A DNA stretch of 24,551 nucleotides from CAZRZN01 sp964604565 (GTDB lineage: Bacteria > Pseudomonadota > Alphaproteobacteria > Rhodobacterales > Rhodobacteraceae): NCBI GenBank assembly GCA_964604565.1, contig CAZRZN010000038.1, forward strand, positions 1-24,551. The letters are read 5' to 3'. This document shows positions 23,258 to 24,551 of this stretch, piece by piece (the first letter of the stretch is position 1; each line of letters opens with the position of its first letter). The position numbers were made by a program, and so were the translations under genes. Below the pieces are notes generated by a model, which searched no databases, was not told the DNA's origin, and saw only the letters and a program-made list of their open reading frames with translations.

Positions 23258-23380
23258 TGGGCATGGCCCTGTGCCTTGCCCCTGCTGTGCCTGCCTTGCG
23301 CGCGATGTCCGCCTTTTTACTCATGCATGGTTTCGGACCAAAGACCCCGAACTGGCTGAATGGCAGAAGGCCACGCCAGC

Positions 23381-23446
23381 TTCTTCTCTCCAGAAATATC
23401 TCCGGGGGAATCGCCGCAGGCGATGGGGGCAGCGCCCCCGCTTTTC
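23381..23446. repeat. Intergenic repeat element with two adjacent perfect hairpins
   Basis: ATCGCC-GCA-GGCGAT (23410-23424) and GGGGGC-AGC-GCCCCC (23425-23439) stand directly side by side. On the minus strand they are followed by a CCCCCGGAGATATTTCTGG stretch and GAGAAGAAG. From memory, elements of this form (CCCCCGGAGTATTT-like core followed by AAGAAG) recur between genes throughout Rhodobacteraceae genomes. No second copy was seen in this window. Confidence 0.5.
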
Positions 23447-23512
23447 TCCTGAACGTCTGTGACGATGGTGTCACGGGCCTCAGGTCAACGGCTTGGCAGG
23501 ATCGCCGGGCAA

Positions 23513-23526
23513 GGAGCCACGGCTCC
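23513..23526. terminator. Hairpin just past parC, weak terminator candidate
   Basis: GGAGCCACGGCTCC forms a 5- to 6-bp stem with a very short loop, 18 bp after the parC stop on the minus strand. Only two T residues follow, so it is a poor intrinsic terminator. Confidence 0.35.
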
Positions 23527-23543
23527 GTTGATCCATCCCGGCT

Positions 23544-24551
23544 TCAGTTGAACCGGTTGTCCCTCGGAAATCCGCGTGGTGCCATGCGGCCGGATCCGGC
23601 GCGTTTGCCGATCCATTCCTCCAGCGTGGTTTCCGTGCGCGTCCGCCCCGCAGGATCGCGCCAGCTGAGCCCCTCGGAAAGGGAAAAGGTCCGCGCGTCC
23701 GACAGCCCGCCATCCTTGTATTTCTGCAACCGGACGCCCTTGCCGCGCGCCATCTCGGGCAGTTCCTCGAGGGCAAAGATCAGCACCTTGCGGTTTTCCC
23801 CGACGACGGCGACATGATCTCCGTCGACCGGCTTGCAGACCAGCGCCCGGGTCGGCGTGCGCACGTTGAGCACCTGCTTGCCGGAACGCGTCTGGGCGAT
23901 CACCTCGTCCTCCGGCACAAGGAAACCGTCCCCCGCCGATGAGGCCACAAGCAGTTTGCGACCCGGCTTGTGGATGAACAGATCGACGATTTCCGCCTCG
24001 TTCGGCAAATCCACCATGAGGCGCAGCGGTTCGCCCATGCTGCGCCCCCCGGGCAGGTTCGCCGCCGACAGCGTGTAGAACCGTCCCGTCGAGGCAAAGA
24101 CCAGCAACCGATCCGTGGTTTCCGCATGAAAGATGAATCGCGGCCCGTCGCCATCCTTGAATTTCAGTTCGCGGTCCAGCGCGATATGGCCGGTCATGGC
24201 GCGGATCCAGCCCATCTGCGAGCAGACGACGGTGATCGGCTCGCGCTCGATCATCGCTTCCAGCGGCACGTCGGCCACCTCGGCGGCCTCGGCGAAATCG
24301 GTGCGGCGGCGGCCGGCCTCGGTCGCCTTGCCCATCAGCTTGCGGACCTCGCGGAGTTCAGCCGAAATCGTCTTCCACTGTGTGTCCTCGTCATCGAGCA
24401 GGTCCTGCAGCCCTGCCCGCTCCTCCATCAATGCATCCCGCTCCTTCAGGAGCGCCATCTCTTCCAGCCGGCGCAAGGCGCGCAGGCGCATGTTCAGGAT
24501 CGCCTCGGCCTGCACGTCCGACAATTGCGGCTCGCCGGTGGCGGGCAGCGG
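23544..24551 (-). CDS. parC: DNA topoisomerase IV subunit A, C-terminal part (5' end outside window)
   Basis: The visible 335 residues are the C-terminal end of the type IIA topoisomerase subunit that, with ParE, unlinks replicated chromosomes. The frame is open to the window edge and starts mid-protein at PLPATGEPQLSDVQAEAIL; LSDVQAEAILNMRLRAL is the conserved end of the breakage-reunion domain, then a coiled-coil region (about LEEMALLKERDALMEER). The C-terminal beta-pinwheel follows (EREPITVVCSQMGWIRAM and FYTLSAANLPGGRSMG). The GyrA-box (QRRGGKG-type) of gyrase is absent, and the pinwheel order fits ParC, so ParC rather than GyrA is called. It ends FPRDNRFN at 23544, a normal end. It faces the same way as the DUF898-M48 genes, across a 454-bp gap. 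Confidence 0.92.
   Translation of the reverse strand, partial: PLPATGEPQLSDVQAEAILNMRLRALRRLEEMALLKERDALMEERAGLQDLLDDEDTQWKTISAELREVRKLMGKATEAGRRRTDFAEAAEVADVPLEAMIEREPITVVCSQMGWIRAMTGHIALDRELKFKDGDGPRFIFHAETTDRLLVFASTGRFYTLSAANLPGGRSMGEPLRLMVDLPNEAEIVDLFIHKPGRKLLVASSAGDGFLVPEDEVIAQTRSGKQVLNVRTPTRALVCKPVDGDHVAVVGENRKVLIFALEELPEMARGKGVRLQKYKDGGLSDARTFSLSEGLSWRDPAGRTRTETTLEEWIGKRAGSGRMAPRGFPRDNRFN

Larger units (their letters stand above)
23090..23543. other. Intergenic region between parC and the DUF898-M48 modules
   Basis: These 454 bp have no convincing gene; a 93-residue open frame at 23193-23474 on the minus strand has no recognisable domain and runs through the repeat element. From right to left the region holds a hairpin after parC, the two-hairpin repeat at 23381-23446 and the palindromes at 23226-23257. 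Confidence 0.6.

Noticed and set aside
23193..23474. A 93-codon minus-strand open frame upstream of DUF898 copy B
   Set aside because: It runs through the two-hairpin repeat and has no recognisable domain.
1..24551. tRNA genes, CRISPR arrays, insertion sequences
   Set aside because: No TTCRANTC-type T-arm within a cloverleaf, no regularly spaced repeats and no transposase-like protein were found by reading both strands.

Overview
The window looks like a chromosomal segment of a marine-type alphaproteobacterium, most likely Rhodobacteraceae (Roseobacter group). The grounds are the high G+C base use, a pckA gene divergent from a ChvI/ChvG two-component pair followed by HPr kinase, RapZ, a mannose-family EIIA and HPr, an etfB-etfA pair beside a 3-hydroxybutyryl-CoA dehydrogenase, and lineage-typical uncharacterised proteins (DUF6473, DUF3859, DUF898). 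No rRNA, tRNA, CRISPR array, phage gene or transposase was seen.

Layout. Positions 1-4388 hold the 3' half of an MFS transporter gene, a FabH-like ketoacyl synthase divergent from a small two-helix membrane protein, and a minus-strand run of a YbjN-family gene, proC and a CsaA-like tRNA-binding protein gene; the last two overlap. A gene-free stretch of about 580 bp with dyad elements precedes pobA (4-hydroxybenzoate hydroxylase), which converges on a secreted DUF3859 protein. pckA ends at a clear intrinsic terminator and has a promoter-like element overlapped by a dyad. The plus-strand series chvI, chvG, hprK, rapZ, EIIA, ptsH and an acyltransferase gene (8868-14285) is tightly packed from chvI to ptsH and is probably transcribed together. 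It links an envelope-sensing two-component system to a regulatory phosphotransferase chain; enzyme I is not in the window.

Positions 14373-18028 carry an hbd-type dehydrogenase gene, a divergent DUF6473 gene that ends at a bidirectional terminator, and etfB-etfA. These enzymes serve fatty-acid/PHB-type oxidation and electron delivery to the quinone pool.

The most unusual part is 18271-23089: two tandem copies of a two-gene module, each a DUF898 (YjgN-like) multi-pass membrane protein translationally coupled to a membrane-anchored M48 zinc metalloprotease. The copies are clearly diverged but keep the same order, orientation, gene junction and short C-terminal sequence tags, which suggests a functional pairing of membrane protein and protease. 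Upstream lie a perfect 16-bp palindrome and a two-hairpin intergenic repeat, then the C-terminal part of parC, which runs off the window end.
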